From Salinigranum marinum (GTDB lineage Archaea; Halobacteriota; Halobacteria; Halobacteriales; Haloferacaceae), in contig NZ_CP100463.1 of the NCBI RefSeq assembly GCF_024228675.1, forward strand, positions 248,001 to 312,000: 64,000 nucleotides of DNA, in the 5' to 3' direction. Below, one piece after another: positions 16,888 to 25,400 of this stretch. Every line of letters starts with the position of its first letter. Position 1 is the first letter of the stretch. The position numbers were made by a program, and so were the translations under genes. The notes beneath the pieces were generated by a model. That model was not told the origin of the DNA. It searched no databases and saw only the letters and a list, made by a program, of their open reading frames with translations.

Positions 16888-18300
16888 ATGGATCGGACGG
16901 CACTCGGCTCCGTCCTGTTCGCGACGCTCGTCGTCATCGGGATGGCTGTCCCGGCGATGGCACTCTCGGCGAACACCGGCGAGCCATCGACCAGTGATCT
17001 CACAGGGACGTCAACCGAGGTGACCGCACAGACCGACTCGACCACCCAGACCGCACAGACCGACTCACGCGTAAACGCCAGGGTCGGGCCGCAGCTCTCG
17101 ACGGTCATCGACGTCTCGAGCGACGAGGTACAGACGGACTTCGATAACACTGCCTTCGAGCTCTCCGTTGAGGGTGCTAGCGAGGAAGCCCGGGCCGAAG
17201 TGATAGCGGAACGGGCCGACGAACTCCGTGACCGTGCTGAGTCCATCCACGACGATTTCGACGAGGCCACCGAAGCGTACGAGGAAGGCGACCTCACCCA
17301 ATCCGAGTACGCCCAGCGCCTCGCGGTTCTGAACGCCCGCGCGACCAATCTACTCGACAGCTACGAGCAGCTCCGACAGCGGGCCGCGAACGTCTCCGCG
17401 CTTGAGCTCAGGGCCGCCGGCGTCACCCAGTCAGCGATCGACAGGTCCGTCGAGAACCTGAGTAGCGTCACCGGTACTGGCGCCAACGCGCTCCTCAAAC
17501 AGTTCACTGGCGAATCGGACGGCGAAATCGAACTCGAAACCGAGAACGGCCTTTCGATCGAGGTGGAGAGCGAGGACGGCGAGCGATCCCGCGAGTTCGA
17601 GCGGCCAAGCGACGATACCGACACCGTCACCGTGAGCCAATCCGCCGCCCTCGAGACGGCACGCGGCGCACTCTCGTCAGTGGGCGGAGATTGGGTTCTC
17701 AGCAGCTCGGAGGTCGACGCGGACGATGGCGCCTACGAGTTCGCGTTCGTGCTCCGGAACGCCTCGAACCTGACTGGCGAAGCCGAGGTCGCCGTGGATG
17801 GCTCGTCGGGTGACATCTTCTCACTCGAAGAAGAGATCGAACCCCGGGACGATGATGGCGAGGCCGCCGACGAAGAGGACGACAGCGACCGGGAGCTGAC
17901 GATGGTCGTCGCCGAGGGCACGCCGGGCCCGAACGAGAGGATTACCGTTCAGGTCCTCGTGAACGGTGAACCAGCCGGTGATGTGCCTGTCTACCTGAAC
18001 GACCGGCCAGTGGGAACGACCGACAGTGAGGGCCGGGCGACAGTCACGCTCCCCGCCGCTGACGAGGCCGAACTCACTGCGGAGACCGACGACGCCGAGG
18101 CCGAACTCGAATTCGAGTTCGAAGACGCCGAGGAGGACGACCAGGAAACGGAGTCCGAACCCGTGTCGGAGTCCGAGGGTGACGACGAGGAGGACGACCA
18201 GGAAACGGAGTCCGAACCCGTGTCGGAGTCCGAGGGTGACGACGAGGAGGCGGAGACGCCGAACGACGAACACGAAGAGGAAACCGAGTCCGAGAGCTGA
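16888..18300 (+). CDS. Secreted acidic protein with coiled coil, PepSY-like domain and repeat tail
   Basis: A 470-residue exported protein. Signal peptide MDRTALGSVLFATLVVIGMAVPAMA; a helical region (about 85-185; ARAEVIAERADELRDRAESIHDDF) likely coiled coil; PepSY-like domain (about 245-310; VSQSAALETARGALSSVGGDW to EAEVAVDGSSGDIFSLEEEIE); an Ig-like domain (about 335-400; NERITVQVLVNGEPAGDVPVYLNDRPVG); and an acidic tail with a 19-residue motif repeated exactly twice. Domain order and the GSSGD turn match the divergent neighbour. Likely cell-surface; enzymatic function is not indicated. The 163-base divergent region between the two genes probably carries both promoters. Confidence 0.78.
   Translation: MDRTALGSVLFATLVVIGMAVPAMALSANTGEPSTSDLTGTSTEVTAQTDSTTQTAQTDSRVNARVGPQLSTVIDVSSDEVQTDFDNTAFELSVEGASEEARAEVIAERADELRDRAESIHDDFDEATEAYEEGDLTQSEYAQRLAVLNARATNLLDSYEQLRQRAANVSALELRAAGVTQSAIDRSVENLSSVTGTGANALLKQFTGESDGEIELETENGLSIEVESEDGERSREFERPSDDTDTVTVSQSAALETARGALSSVGGDWVLSSSEVDADDGAYEFAFVLRNASNLTGEAEVAVDGSSGDIFSLEEEIEPRDDDGEAADEEDDSDRELTMVVAEGTPGPNERITVQVLVNGEPAGDVPVYLNDRPVGTTDSEGRATVTLPAADEAELTAETDDAEAELEFEFEDAEEDDQETESEPVSESEGDDEEDDQETESEPVSESEGDDEEAETPNDEHEEETESES
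18130..18243 (+). repeat. 57-bp perfect tandem repeat (two copies) in the acidic tail
   Basis: Units 18130-18186 and 18187-18243 are identical and start GAGGAGGACGACCAGG; a third unit begins (GAGGAGGC) and diverges. The unit encodes EEDDQETESEPVSESEGDD. Identity at all codon positions implies recent slippage or unequal exchange, so the number of units probably varies among strains. Confidence 0.9.
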
Positions 18301-18323
18301 GCAGTCTTTATCTGTGATTGAGG

Positions 18324-18682
18324 GCGCTAAGCCCCCTTCCTCAGCAGCGTCAAAGACGCGAGCAGGGGGATACAGCGCCCGCCCGAGTTGTTTGCACGTT
18401 CTTCTTCACGTTTAGTATCTACGCGGTCGAGCAGGGTAGTACGATGCTCGCCATGTCTCCGACGGTGTTCAAGCGTGACAAGAAGCGCGCACCGTCGGTC
18501 GTGGCCGAGTGTCCATCCGGTAGGAGTGGGACACTCCGAACCACCCGTGAAGGGAAGCCGCCTGCGGAGTCTGGAGCCGCTGTGTCCACGTCGGGTGCAA
18601 GCTCCGACACAGAAACAGGAAGCCCCACCCCCAACAAGCGAGGGGCCAGTAGCCCCGAGCGCGGTAGGGTGGGGTAGTTCAC
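18324..18682 (+). mobile_element. Non-autonomous palindrome-ended element (PATE/MITE-like, IS200/IS605 style)
   Basis: A 360-base non-coding unit bounded by two strong imperfect hairpins. Left, 18324-18378: nested arms GCGCT/AGCGC, CCCCCT/AGGGGG and GCGTC/GACGC. Right, 18623-18674: outer arms CCCCACCC/GGGTGGGG with an inner GGGGC/GCCCC hairpin, followed by GTAGTTCAC. Subterminal hairpins without terminal inverted repeats are the hallmark of IS200/IS605 single-strand transposition, and loss of the central tnpB gives such derivatives in haloarchaea. An alternative reading is a structured RNA gene. No coding potential that I trust. Confidence 0.5.
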
Positions 18683-18848
18683 CTGGCCGGTTTCCCGCTC
18701 GGCCGTCATAACGAGAGCGGTAGTAACTGCGCCCTCAGAGGAGGTAGTCAGCATATCCCGGTGACGCGATAGCTGCTCTCTGCCAACCGAGTTCGCCGTT
18801 CCCCTCGCTACGTAATTCAGATGATACGGAGGTTTTCGAGCTGTCTCT

Positions 18849-19076
18849 CTACGGCCCAGCGTTTCGCGGGCACGTACTCATGCCCAACACGGAGTAAACG
18901 GGACAGGAGCGAGTGGCTGCTGTTCCAAGCATGATGAGCGCAACGACACCGAGCACCGGCGAGGCGAGAGTGGGGACGGCGAGTTGCCCGGCAAGGATCG
19001 CAAGGGAAAGCACCCCAGCGATGGCACCGATGAGTGTCCGCACGGACTTGTCTGTGGCACCAACGTTGATGTCCAT
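18849..19076 (-). CDS. DUF2892 family inner-membrane protein
   Basis: A 75-residue protein with two transmembrane helices. MDINVGATDKSVRTLIGAIAG and TRSCPVYSVLGMSTC at the end are the DUF2892 (YgaP-like membrane domain) hallmarks, the latter with the conserved CPxY. The family often accompanies rhodanese or sulfur-handling proteins but none is adjacent here. Start taken at 19076 since MDINVG is the conserved N-terminus. Confidence 0.8.
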   Translation of the reverse strand: MDINVGATDKSVRTLIGAIAGVLSLAILAGQLAVPTLASPVLGVVALIMLGTAATRSCPVYSVLGMSTCPRNAGP

Positions 19077-19433
19077 GGAATACAACGGCGGTGCTGAGGT
19101 TTAACAATGCGTCGCCTGTGCGGGACGCTCACCAGACCGGTTCGGGGGGGGGTGGGCCGACCGCCGTGCAGCCATATGCCCGATTCACGCCCTCTATGCA
19201 GCAGTCGATTCACTGATTCCTTGATTCCTGTCAGTATTGGCGTGACCGGTGCAGAGGATGTAGCAAACTCACTGATGTCGAAGCGGTTCGACCGCGGAGG
19301 CCAGCGCTGGGAGCCTGTCGCGGGGTCGAATCGTTCCGCACGCCTCTCCCACCCGGCCTCCCCGTTGGAGTTCGGACAGACTCCCTGCGTGACGCAGGTC
19401 AGCACCGAGCGGGCCACGAGACCAAACAGCGGA
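19077..19433. other. Gene-free interval
   Basis: No supported gene. A G-run (19143-19152) occurs near the left side. Open frames on both strands have no recognisable protein features. Confidence 0.45.
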
Positions 19434-19895
19434 TCAGTTCACGCTCTTCGACAGCTCGGCTCCCGATTTGAACTTCACATCCGCCGACGCACGCCCGGCG
19501 TTCACCAAATGCAGGATCGGGACATCCAACACGAGGTGCGACAACCGGACGTTCCCCACGTTCTCGCTTCCACGACGGGGGCGCTTCCGAAGCAGCGCGT
19601 CGACCCCCTCACGCCCACCCTCGGATAGCATGTATCCGACGAACGTATGGAACGGTGCCGAGTACAGCCGTGCCCCCTGTCGGGCACGGGCACCCAACTG
19701 CAGCCGCGCCACCACATCCGCGAGCCCGTCACCATCCGAATCCAGATCATCGAAGTCGACACCGACAATCCGTCCCGCGCTCTCCATCGTCAGTACGGTC
19801 ACCGACCCCGCATAGAGCGCCGCGTCGTCGAGAACCCACCCACCGGAGTAGACAAGCTGGCCATCACTCACCCCGCGACTCACGTGCAACAACAC
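19434..19895 (-). CDS. Hypothetical protein with Asp-rich calcium-binding-like loop
   Basis: Up to 153 residues from a GTG at 19895. It contains DFDDLDSDGDGLADVV (about residues 47-62), a DxDxDG loop like those of dockerins and thrombospondin type 3 repeats. The C-terminus (HLVLDVPILHLVNAGRASADVKFKSGAELSKSVN) looks like a structured end. There is no signal peptide, so the true N-terminus may have been lost; the start coincides with an amphi-Trp gene remnant on the other strand, suggesting a recombination border. Family not recognised. Confidence 0.5.
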   Translation of the reverse strand: MLLHVSRGVSDGQLVYSGGWVLDDAALYAGSVTVLTMESAGRIVGVDFDDLDSDGDGLADVVARLQLGARARQGARLYSAPFHTFVGYMLSEGGREGVDALLRKRPRRGSENVGNVRLSHLVLDVPILHLVNAGRASADVKFKSGAELSKSVN

Positions 19896-19957
19896 TTGAG
19901 TTCGAGTTGGAGTGGGATGAAGACGGAACCGGTACTGGAGATCTCAATATCGAGTGA
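19896..19957 (+). pseudogene. C-terminal scrap of an amphi-Trp domain gene
   Basis: The plus strand reads EFELEWDEDGTGTGDLNIE followed by a stop at 19955-19957. This closely matches the end of the intact amphi-Trp protein at 62671-62961 (IEFEIEWGEDGDVGNGESGGGLEIE). The upstream part of the gene is absent, so only about 20 codons remain. Confidence 0.6.
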
Positions 19958-20098
19958 AGAATCTCTTACAAACCGAACTCGGTACGATATGGAATATATG
20001 GCACAGAGCATCGGACAACGAATAGACGAATTAGACACATCTCGCCTGCATCGGGCGAGGGTGCACAGCGGCAACCGCACGACACGAGACCTGGGCGG

Positions 20099-20989
20099 TC
20101 AGGATTGTTCGATGTCGGTCGCCGGTGGGTTCGACCCATACAGCGCAGGCACCCAGTTCTGGCCGTCGATCGCCGGGCGCTCGTAGTTGGGATCTTGCTG
20201 TCGGTCCGGCAACTCGGTCGGCCCGGGCATGGTGTCCTCGTACTCGATCTGTGAGAGGAGGTGACTGATACAGTTGAGCCGGGCATGTTTCTTGATATCG
20301 GCGTTGATCACGTGCCACGGCGAGTTACTCGTATCCGTGTAGGTGAACATCGCGTCTTTCGCTCGCGAATACTCGACCCACCGCTCTCGGGCTTCGAGGT
20401 CGATCGGGCTGAGCTTCCAGCGACGTTTCGGGTCGTTGCTACGCTTCTGGAAGCGTCGTTCCTGTTCCTCGTCGCTGATCGAGAACCAGTACTTGATGAG
20501 GATGATCCCCGAGCGCATGAGCATCCGCTCGAACTCGGGGGCCGACCGGAGGAACTCCTGGTACTCCTCGTCGGTACAGAAATCCATCACGCGCTCGACG
20601 GTCGCACGGTTGTACCAGCTCCGGTCGAACAGCACCATCTCACCGGCCGCGGGGAGGTGCTCGACGTACCGCTGGAAGTACCACTGACTCTGCTCGCGCT
20701 CGGTGGGTTTGCCGAGCGCGACGACTTTTACCACCCGGGAACTCGTCCGGCGGGTGATTCGGTGGATCGTTCCGCCTTTACCGGCCGCGTCTCGACCATC
20801 GAAGAGCACGACGACCCGGAGTCCCTCCTCTTTGACCCACATCTGGAGCCTGACGAGTTCCTCTTGGAGGCGCTCGAGTTCCCGCTTGTAGTGTTTTTTC
20901 TTGATTTTGCCGCTCTTCTTGTACAGGTTGTCCTCGTCGACCGTGGTCAACACGGACTCGTCGTCCGGTAGCACCGGGTGCTCGGTCAT
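20099..20989 (-). CDS. ppk2: Polyphosphate kinase 2
   Basis: A 296-residue PPK2-family enzyme, which transfers phosphate between polyphosphate and nucleotides (usually polyP-driven synthesis of GTP or ATP from the diphosphate). Visible: Walker A GRDAAGKGG (65-73), LGKPTEREQSQWYFQRYVEHLPAAGE, Walker B FDRSWYNRA (121-129) and the lid region with KRSNDPKRRWKLSPIDLEA. The start at 20989 (MTEHPVLPDD) is preferred over the upstream 21079. Faces away from ppk1 (22976); an ISH3 lies between. Together they give both polyP synthesis and polyP-to-nucleotide transfer. Confidence 0.92.
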   Translation of the reverse strand: MTEHPVLPDDESVLTTVDEDNLYKKSGKIKKKHYKRELERLQEELVRLQMWVKEEGLRVVVLFDGRDAAGKGGTIHRITRRTSSRVVKVVALGKPTEREQSQWYFQRYVEHLPAAGEMVLFDRSWYNRATVERVMDFCTDEEYQEFLRSAPEFERMLMRSGIILIKYWFSISDEEQERRFQKRSNDPKRRWKLSPIDLEARERWVEYSRAKDAMFTYTDTSNSPWHVINADIKKHARLNCISHLLSQIEYEDTMPGPTELPDRQQDPNYERPAIDGQNWVPALYGSNPPATDIEQS

Positions 20990-21548
20990 CGGAACTGCCG
21001 CTCCTCGTCTCCGCCACTGGTCATCGATGCGTACATGTAGAACTATCCATGATAGTAGTACATAATTCTCTCCCCGCAAAACGGCCGGCCAACTCCCCGA
21101 GCGTGCGGTGTCCGGAGAGACGCCGGGCGAACACGCCGGTCCGCCGCAGACGGCGAACCGTCGGTGTCAGGGGAACTGGCGTTGATCGAACTGGATAACG
21201 GGCGAAGACGCGGCTGATACTGCATTCTCTCGCTATCGTGTGCGTGATTTCTTCCAACGCCAGTACATACTGCGTTTCGGAGCCGACGGGGGCGTATCCG
21301 TTCCGAGGTACGACACCACTCCCGGTGGCTATGGGTGCGATACTGACCTGATACACGCTCACTAGATTGCAGTATCAGAGCAGACCGCCAGGATTCCGTC
21401 AGAACTGGATTGCTGCATAGAGAAAAATCATGCAGCAGTCCGGCTCTGCTTGTCCAGACGCTTGCTACCTGTGAGTACTCATTCCGGGTTCAGTCTCCCA
21501 ATCTCAAACTGACTGCTACCCATTAGGAAGTATGAGAACTACCAATAT
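20990..21548. other. Gene-free interval between ppk2 and ISH3
   Basis: About 560 bases. I see no supported gene or repeat. The ppk2 promoter must lie in the first 100 bases; the remainder was presumably part of the intergenic region upstream of ppk1 before ISH3 inserted. Confidence 0.45.
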
Positions 21549-22949
21549 CAGTACATCACAAAGCCAGTTAGTTGAGACGTCTGCTTGCTGAAGATGTGTC
21601 CAAGCAACCACAGCAAGCAGACGATGAAATCCACGAGGACCAGCTCCTTAACTTTCTCGTCAACATCCTCACTGAGGCGTTTAGTGTCGAACTCGGTGAG
21701 AACGCTGAGATCGATCCCGAGGACATCTTCGAGGTCCTCGTCGGCGCCAGCGCCGACGGGACCTCGGTCTCTTCCCTCTGCGAAGACAGTGCTGACGCGC
21801 CCTCAGGCAACGACGTTCTCCACCATCTCCGCACGAAGTTCGACCTGGAATCGGTCGCTTCGACAGGGAACACGCTGCTCCAGCAGGATGTCGTTGAAAC
21901 GCTCCCTGAGCAGGTGGAGGTCGTCGCGGACCTCCACCTGCGACCCTACTACGGTGACGAAGACGACACAGATGGTCTCTACCACTCGGAGGCGAAACGT
22001 GGAACGACCGCCTTCCATGCGTACGCGACGCTGTACGCACGCGTGGATAACAAACGATACACGCTGGCGGTGCGCCGTCTGACCGACGGCGACACCGCCA
22101 GCGACGTCCTCGCGGAGTTTCTCGGTCTGCTCAACACCTTCGAGTTTGATGTCAAAGCGGTCTACCTTGACAGCGGCTTCTACGACGGGAAGTGTCTCAC
22201 GCTCCTCCACGCCCACAACTTCGCGTACGTCCTCCCGATCATCCGGTGGGGAAACGCGATCAAAGCTGAACTCAACCAGGGGTGGAGTCGTGAGATCGAA
22301 CACGACCTTACTACGGAATTCGACGGTCACGAGTGGACCGTCGAATTCCCGGTCTACATCGACTGTACGTACAAGAACGGGAAGTACGACGAGCACGGGG
22401 TGGCGCGTCACGGCTACGCCGCTGACGCGCCGTTCATCAACACGCCACAGCAGGCGCGATACCATTACTCGAAACGGTTCGGTATCGAGGCGACCTACCG
22501 TCTCTCAGAGTCGACGCTCATCTCGACGACCACCACAGATCCGACGCGTCGGCTGTTGTTCGTCGTAATCAGCCTGCTGTTGCAGAACGTGTGGCGGTTC
22601 CTCCACTGGAAGTATGTGGCGACGCCCCGCCGAGGCGGGCGTCGCCTCTGGCGGTGGCCGTTCGAGGAGTTCATCGACATGGTAACGCGGGCTGCGTGGA
22701 CGGCCCTCGCGGTGCGTCGGGCCGTCCCCGCGAACCAACCACCAGACGAGCGGTTCACCCGGTAATCACCGACCGGGCTAGCCTTCGGCAAGAGTGGCGA
22801 CGCCGTCGCGTCGGCGGCTGATCGCCGCCGACAGCGACGCCTCGTGTCGATTCGTCCCGGAGTCGTTCATCTAATCCGTCAATCCAACCACTTCGTCACA
22901 GCACTTGGGCTTCAGAAACAGCTGGCCGAGGATGCTTTGTGAGGTACTG
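21549..22949 (+). mobile_element. Complete ISH3-family element, target duplication AATAT
   Basis: The ends are inverted repeats: CAGTACATCACAAAGC at 21549 and, on the other strand, CAGTACCTCACAAAGC ending at 22949. The element is flanked by a direct 5-base duplication AATAT at 21544-21548 and 22950-22954. It encodes one transposase (21572-22765). Insertion lies only 26 bases before the ppk1 start codon (22976), so the native ppk1 promoter has probably been displaced. A diverged sister copy lies at 54105-55503. Confidence 0.93.
21572..22765 (+). CDS. ISH3-family transposase
   Basis: A 397-residue DDE transposase starting from TTG at 21572 within the left terminal region. Recognisable ISH3 blocks: DEIHEDQLLNFLVN, VVADLHLRPYYGDEDDTDGLYHSEAKRGTTAFHAYATLYAR (first catalytic Asp), AVYLDSGFYDGKCLTLL (second Asp) and HYSKRFGIEATYRLSES (Glu). 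No frameshift or stop is visible, so it is probably active. About 75 percent similar by eye to the copy at 54290-55480. Confidence 0.9.
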   Translation: MRRLLAEDVSKQPQQADDEIHEDQLLNFLVNILTEAFSVELGENAEIDPEDIFEVLVGASADGTSVSSLCEDSADAPSGNDVLHHLRTKFDLESVASTGNTLLQQDVVETLPEQVEVVADLHLRPYYGDEDDTDGLYHSEAKRGTTAFHAYATLYARVDNKRYTLAVRRLTDGDTASDVLAEFLGLLNTFEFDVKAVYLDSGFYDGKCLTLLHAHNFAYVLPIIRWGNAIKAELNQGWSREIEHDLTTEFDGHEWTVEFPVYIDCTYKNGKYDEHGVARHGYAADAPFINTPQQARYHYSKRFGIEATYRLSESTLISTTTTDPTRRLLFVVISLLLQNVWRFLHWKYVATPRRGGRRLWRWPFEEFIDMVTRAAWTALAVRRAVPANQPPDERFTR

Positions 22950-22975
22950 AATATAGATGCAGTCTTAGGGAACAA

Positions 22976-25156
22976 ATGAACGAATCAGATCGGACTGAGC
23001 CTCAGTACTACCTCAATCGAGAGCTCTCGGAGCTCGCCTATCAGGAGCGGGTTCTCAATGAGGGCACTGACAAGCGCAACCCACCACTTGAGCGCCTCCG
23101 GTTTCTTGCGTTCTTCACCAAGAATACCGACGAGTTTTTTATGAAACGCGTCGGCGGACTTGAACAACAGATTTCTGCCGGCGTTACCGTGACAACATCT
23201 GACGGCCGCACACCCAGCGAGCAGTTGCATGACATCACTGACGCCGCACGACCACTGTTCCGCCGCCAAGACACCTACTGGCAGACCGAACTCAAACCCG
23301 AGCTCGCGGATGTAGGTATCGCGATCTGTGAGTACGATGACCTGAACAGAGGGCAGCGCGGCCAACTACGGACGTACTTCGAGGAATCTGTTCTTCCCAT
23401 CCTCACGCCGCTCGCCTTCGATCCCGCCCACCCGTTCCCGTTCATCTCGAACCTGTCCCTCTCGCTCGCCGTCCTCTCGACGGAGGCGGGTGAGGACACG
23501 ACGTTCACGCGAATCAAGATTCCGCCAAATCAGCCGCGTCTCGTCGACGTCCTAGACACCTCCGAACAGTACGTCTTAATCGAGGATCTCATCGAGGCCA
23601 ACCTCGACATGCTCCTCCCCGGTCTCGACATCCTCGATGTCTCGAAGTTCAGGGTGACGCGGAACGCCGAGGTGCGGCGCAACGAAGAGGTTGCCGAGGA
23701 CCTAGTCGATATCATCGAGGACGTCCTCGAGCAGCGGCGGTTCGCGACCGTCGTCCGCCTGGAAGTCGACGCAGATATGCCGGATGAGTCAGTCTCGATT
23801 CTGACAGAGCACCTCGACATCGGCGACCACGAGGTCTTCCACCGAGAGGGCCCGATTGACTACGAGGATTTTTTCACTCTCCTCGAGTTGGAGCGGCCGA
23901 ACCTCAAACTCCCGTCGTGGACACCACAGCCACATCCGCGACTACTGCCGCAGGCTGGCGACAGCCGAAACGAGACGACGACGACGATCTTCGACGAAAT
24001 CCGCGCGGGCGACATCCTCGTCCATCACCCGTATCACGCCTTCGATGGCACGGTCCAACGGTTCCTCGATGCGGCCGCGAATGACCCGGGCGTCCTCGCA
24101 GTGAAGGCCGCGATCTATCGGACGGCGAGCGACTCGAAGGTGATTCAGAGCCTCATCGACGCTGCGGACAACGGTAAACAGGTGGCAGTGATGGTCGAAC
24201 TCAAGGCTCGCTTCGACGAGAAGAACAACCTCGAATGGGTGCGCCGCCTCGAAGAGGAGGGCATTCACGTCGCCTACGGGACCGTCGGGCTGAAGACGCA
24301 CACGAAGACGGCGCTTGTCGTCCGTCGAGAGGAAGATGGAGTCCAGCTCTACTCACACGTCGGCACCGGCAACTATCACTCCAAGACCGCCAAAGGGTAT
24401 TCCGATCTGGGACTGCTGACCGCAGATCGCGGCGTCGGGCAAGACCTCACGAAGGTCTTCAATTTCTTCACCGGGCCGACGCTCGACGAGCGCTTCCAGA
24501 AGCTCCTCATCGCACCGGTGACGATGCGTGAGCGCTTCACAGAGATGGTCTGTCGCGAAGCCGATCACGCCCGTGCTGGCCGACGTGCGCGAATCGTCGT
24601 GAAGGTGAACGGCCTCGAGGACCCGAAGATGGTCGAAGAACTGTATCGCGCCTCGATGGCCGGCGTCGAAATAGACCTCATCGTCCGCGACATCTGCCGA
24701 CTCCGGCCCGGCCTCGAGGGCGTCAGCGAGAACATCACGGTGCACTCGATCGTCGGGCGCTTCCTCGAGCACGCCCGTATCTTCTACTTCGAGAACGCTG
24801 GCGACCCCGACTGGTACATCGGCTCCGCGGACTGGATGACGCGCAACCTCGACTACCGCGTCGAGGCCGTCACGCCCGTTGAGGCAACGCGACTGCGCAA
24901 CCAACTCCGGTTCGTTCTGGCGGCCTCACTCACTGACAACCGCCGCCGGTGGGTGATGCAGAGCGACGGGAGCTACGAGCAGGTCATACCGGGCGATGAG
25001 CCAGTACGGGACATCCAGGAGATCCTGATGGCGGCTACGGACGCCGCCCTCGAACGCGACTACGGACCTGGTATGGAAGTTGACACGGACCTGATCGAAG
25101 AGGACTTTCTCATCGAACCCTCTCATGACAAAGTTGACTTTCCATCAGTGAAGTAA
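22976..25156 (+). CDS. ppk1: Polyphosphate kinase 1
   Basis: A 726-residue PPK1, which polymerises the gamma phosphate of ATP into polyphosphate via a phospho-histidine. Domain order is standard: N domain (NRELSELAYQERVLNE), head domain (PILTPLAFDPAHPFPFISNLSLSLAV), C1 and C2. The catalytic His lies in VGLKTHTKTAL (about residue 442) and is followed by YSHVGTGNYHSKTAKGYSDLGL; the second conserved His is in GRFLEHARIFYF. Both are intact. Full PPK1 is uncommon in haloarchaea in my recollection. With ISH3 ending 26 bases upstream, its present promoter may be the IS end. Monocistronic. Confidence 0.95.
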   Translation: MNESDRTEPQYYLNRELSELAYQERVLNEGTDKRNPPLERLRFLAFFTKNTDEFFMKRVGGLEQQISAGVTVTTSDGRTPSEQLHDITDAARPLFRRQDTYWQTELKPELADVGIAICEYDDLNRGQRGQLRTYFEESVLPILTPLAFDPAHPFPFISNLSLSLAVLSTEAGEDTTFTRIKIPPNQPRLVDVLDTSEQYVLIEDLIEANLDMLLPGLDILDVSKFRVTRNAEVRRNEEVAEDLVDIIEDVLEQRRFATVVRLEVDADMPDESVSILTEHLDIGDHEVFHREGPIDYEDFFTLLELERPNLKLPSWTPQPHPRLLPQAGDSRNETTTTIFDEIRAGDILVHHPYHAFDGTVQRFLDAAANDPGVLAVKAAIYRTASDSKVIQSLIDAADNGKQVAVMVELKARFDEKNNLEWVRRLEEEGIHVAYGTVGLKTHTKTALVVRREEDGVQLYSHVGTGNYHSKTAKGYSDLGLLTADRGVGQDLTKVFNFFTGPTLDERFQKLLIAPVTMRERFTEMVCREADHARAGRRARIVVKVNGLEDPKMVEELYRASMAGVEIDLIVRDICRLRPGLEGVSENITVHSIVGRFLEHARIFYFENAGDPDWYIGSADWMTRNLDYRVEAVTPVEATRLRNQLRFVLAASLTDNRRRWVMQSDGSYEQVIPGDEPVRDIQEILMAATDAALERDYGPGMEVDTDLIEEDFLIEPSHDKVDFPSVK

Positions 25157-25221
25157 TATCTCTAAATTTGTATTTTCTAATGGTTTGGAACAGAGACTAA
25201 ACCAAACTAACCTATAATCGC

Positions 25222-25318
25222 TCACTCAGACCTTTTCACGACCTCGGCGAACGCAACGTTCTCTCGTGCGTCTGTAACTCGCACAGTCACTCGGTCCCCG
25301 ACTTCTGCATCGGGATTG
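25222..25318 (-). pseudogene. C-terminal remnant of a TRAM-domain gene
   Basis: Minus-strand codons ending at 25222 read VNPDAEVGDRVTVRVTDAREN then VAFAEVVKRSE, the end of a TRAM beta-barrel RNA-binding domain (compare haloarchaeal single-domain TRAM proteins). Upstream codons run straight into the right end of the TnpB element at 25316, so the element appears to have inserted into, and separated, this gene. I do not find the matching 5' half beyond the left end of the element. Confidence 0.6.
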
Positions 25319-25400
25319 ACATCCTCCCGCGCCTGAAGACGCGGGAATCCCACGGCACCGCGCCGCTGAGTTGGGATATTAAGGTTTGCAGTCCACCACC
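25316..25400 (-). ncRNA. Putative omega-RNA scaffold at the right end of TnpB copy 1
   Basis: The segment downstream of the tnpB stop on the minus strand contains a GCGGCGCGG...CCGTGGG fold and the terminal hairpin CCCGCGTC/GCGCGGG before the TTGAC boundary. By analogy with characterised TnpB elements this is where the guide RNA scaffold lies, the guide being the adjacent TRAM-gene bases. Transcription is not shown by sequence. The same structure, with compensatory changes in the hairpin, is present at 49412-49500. Confidence 0.4.

Noticed and set aside
18130-18243. Tandem repeat considered as a CRISPR-like array
   Set aside because: Units are contiguous, identical and in frame with the coding sequence; there are no spacers.
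19107-19628. Plus-strand frame of 173 codons
   Set aside because: No motif, unlikely composition, and overlap with the hypothetical gene on the other strand; treated as non-coding.
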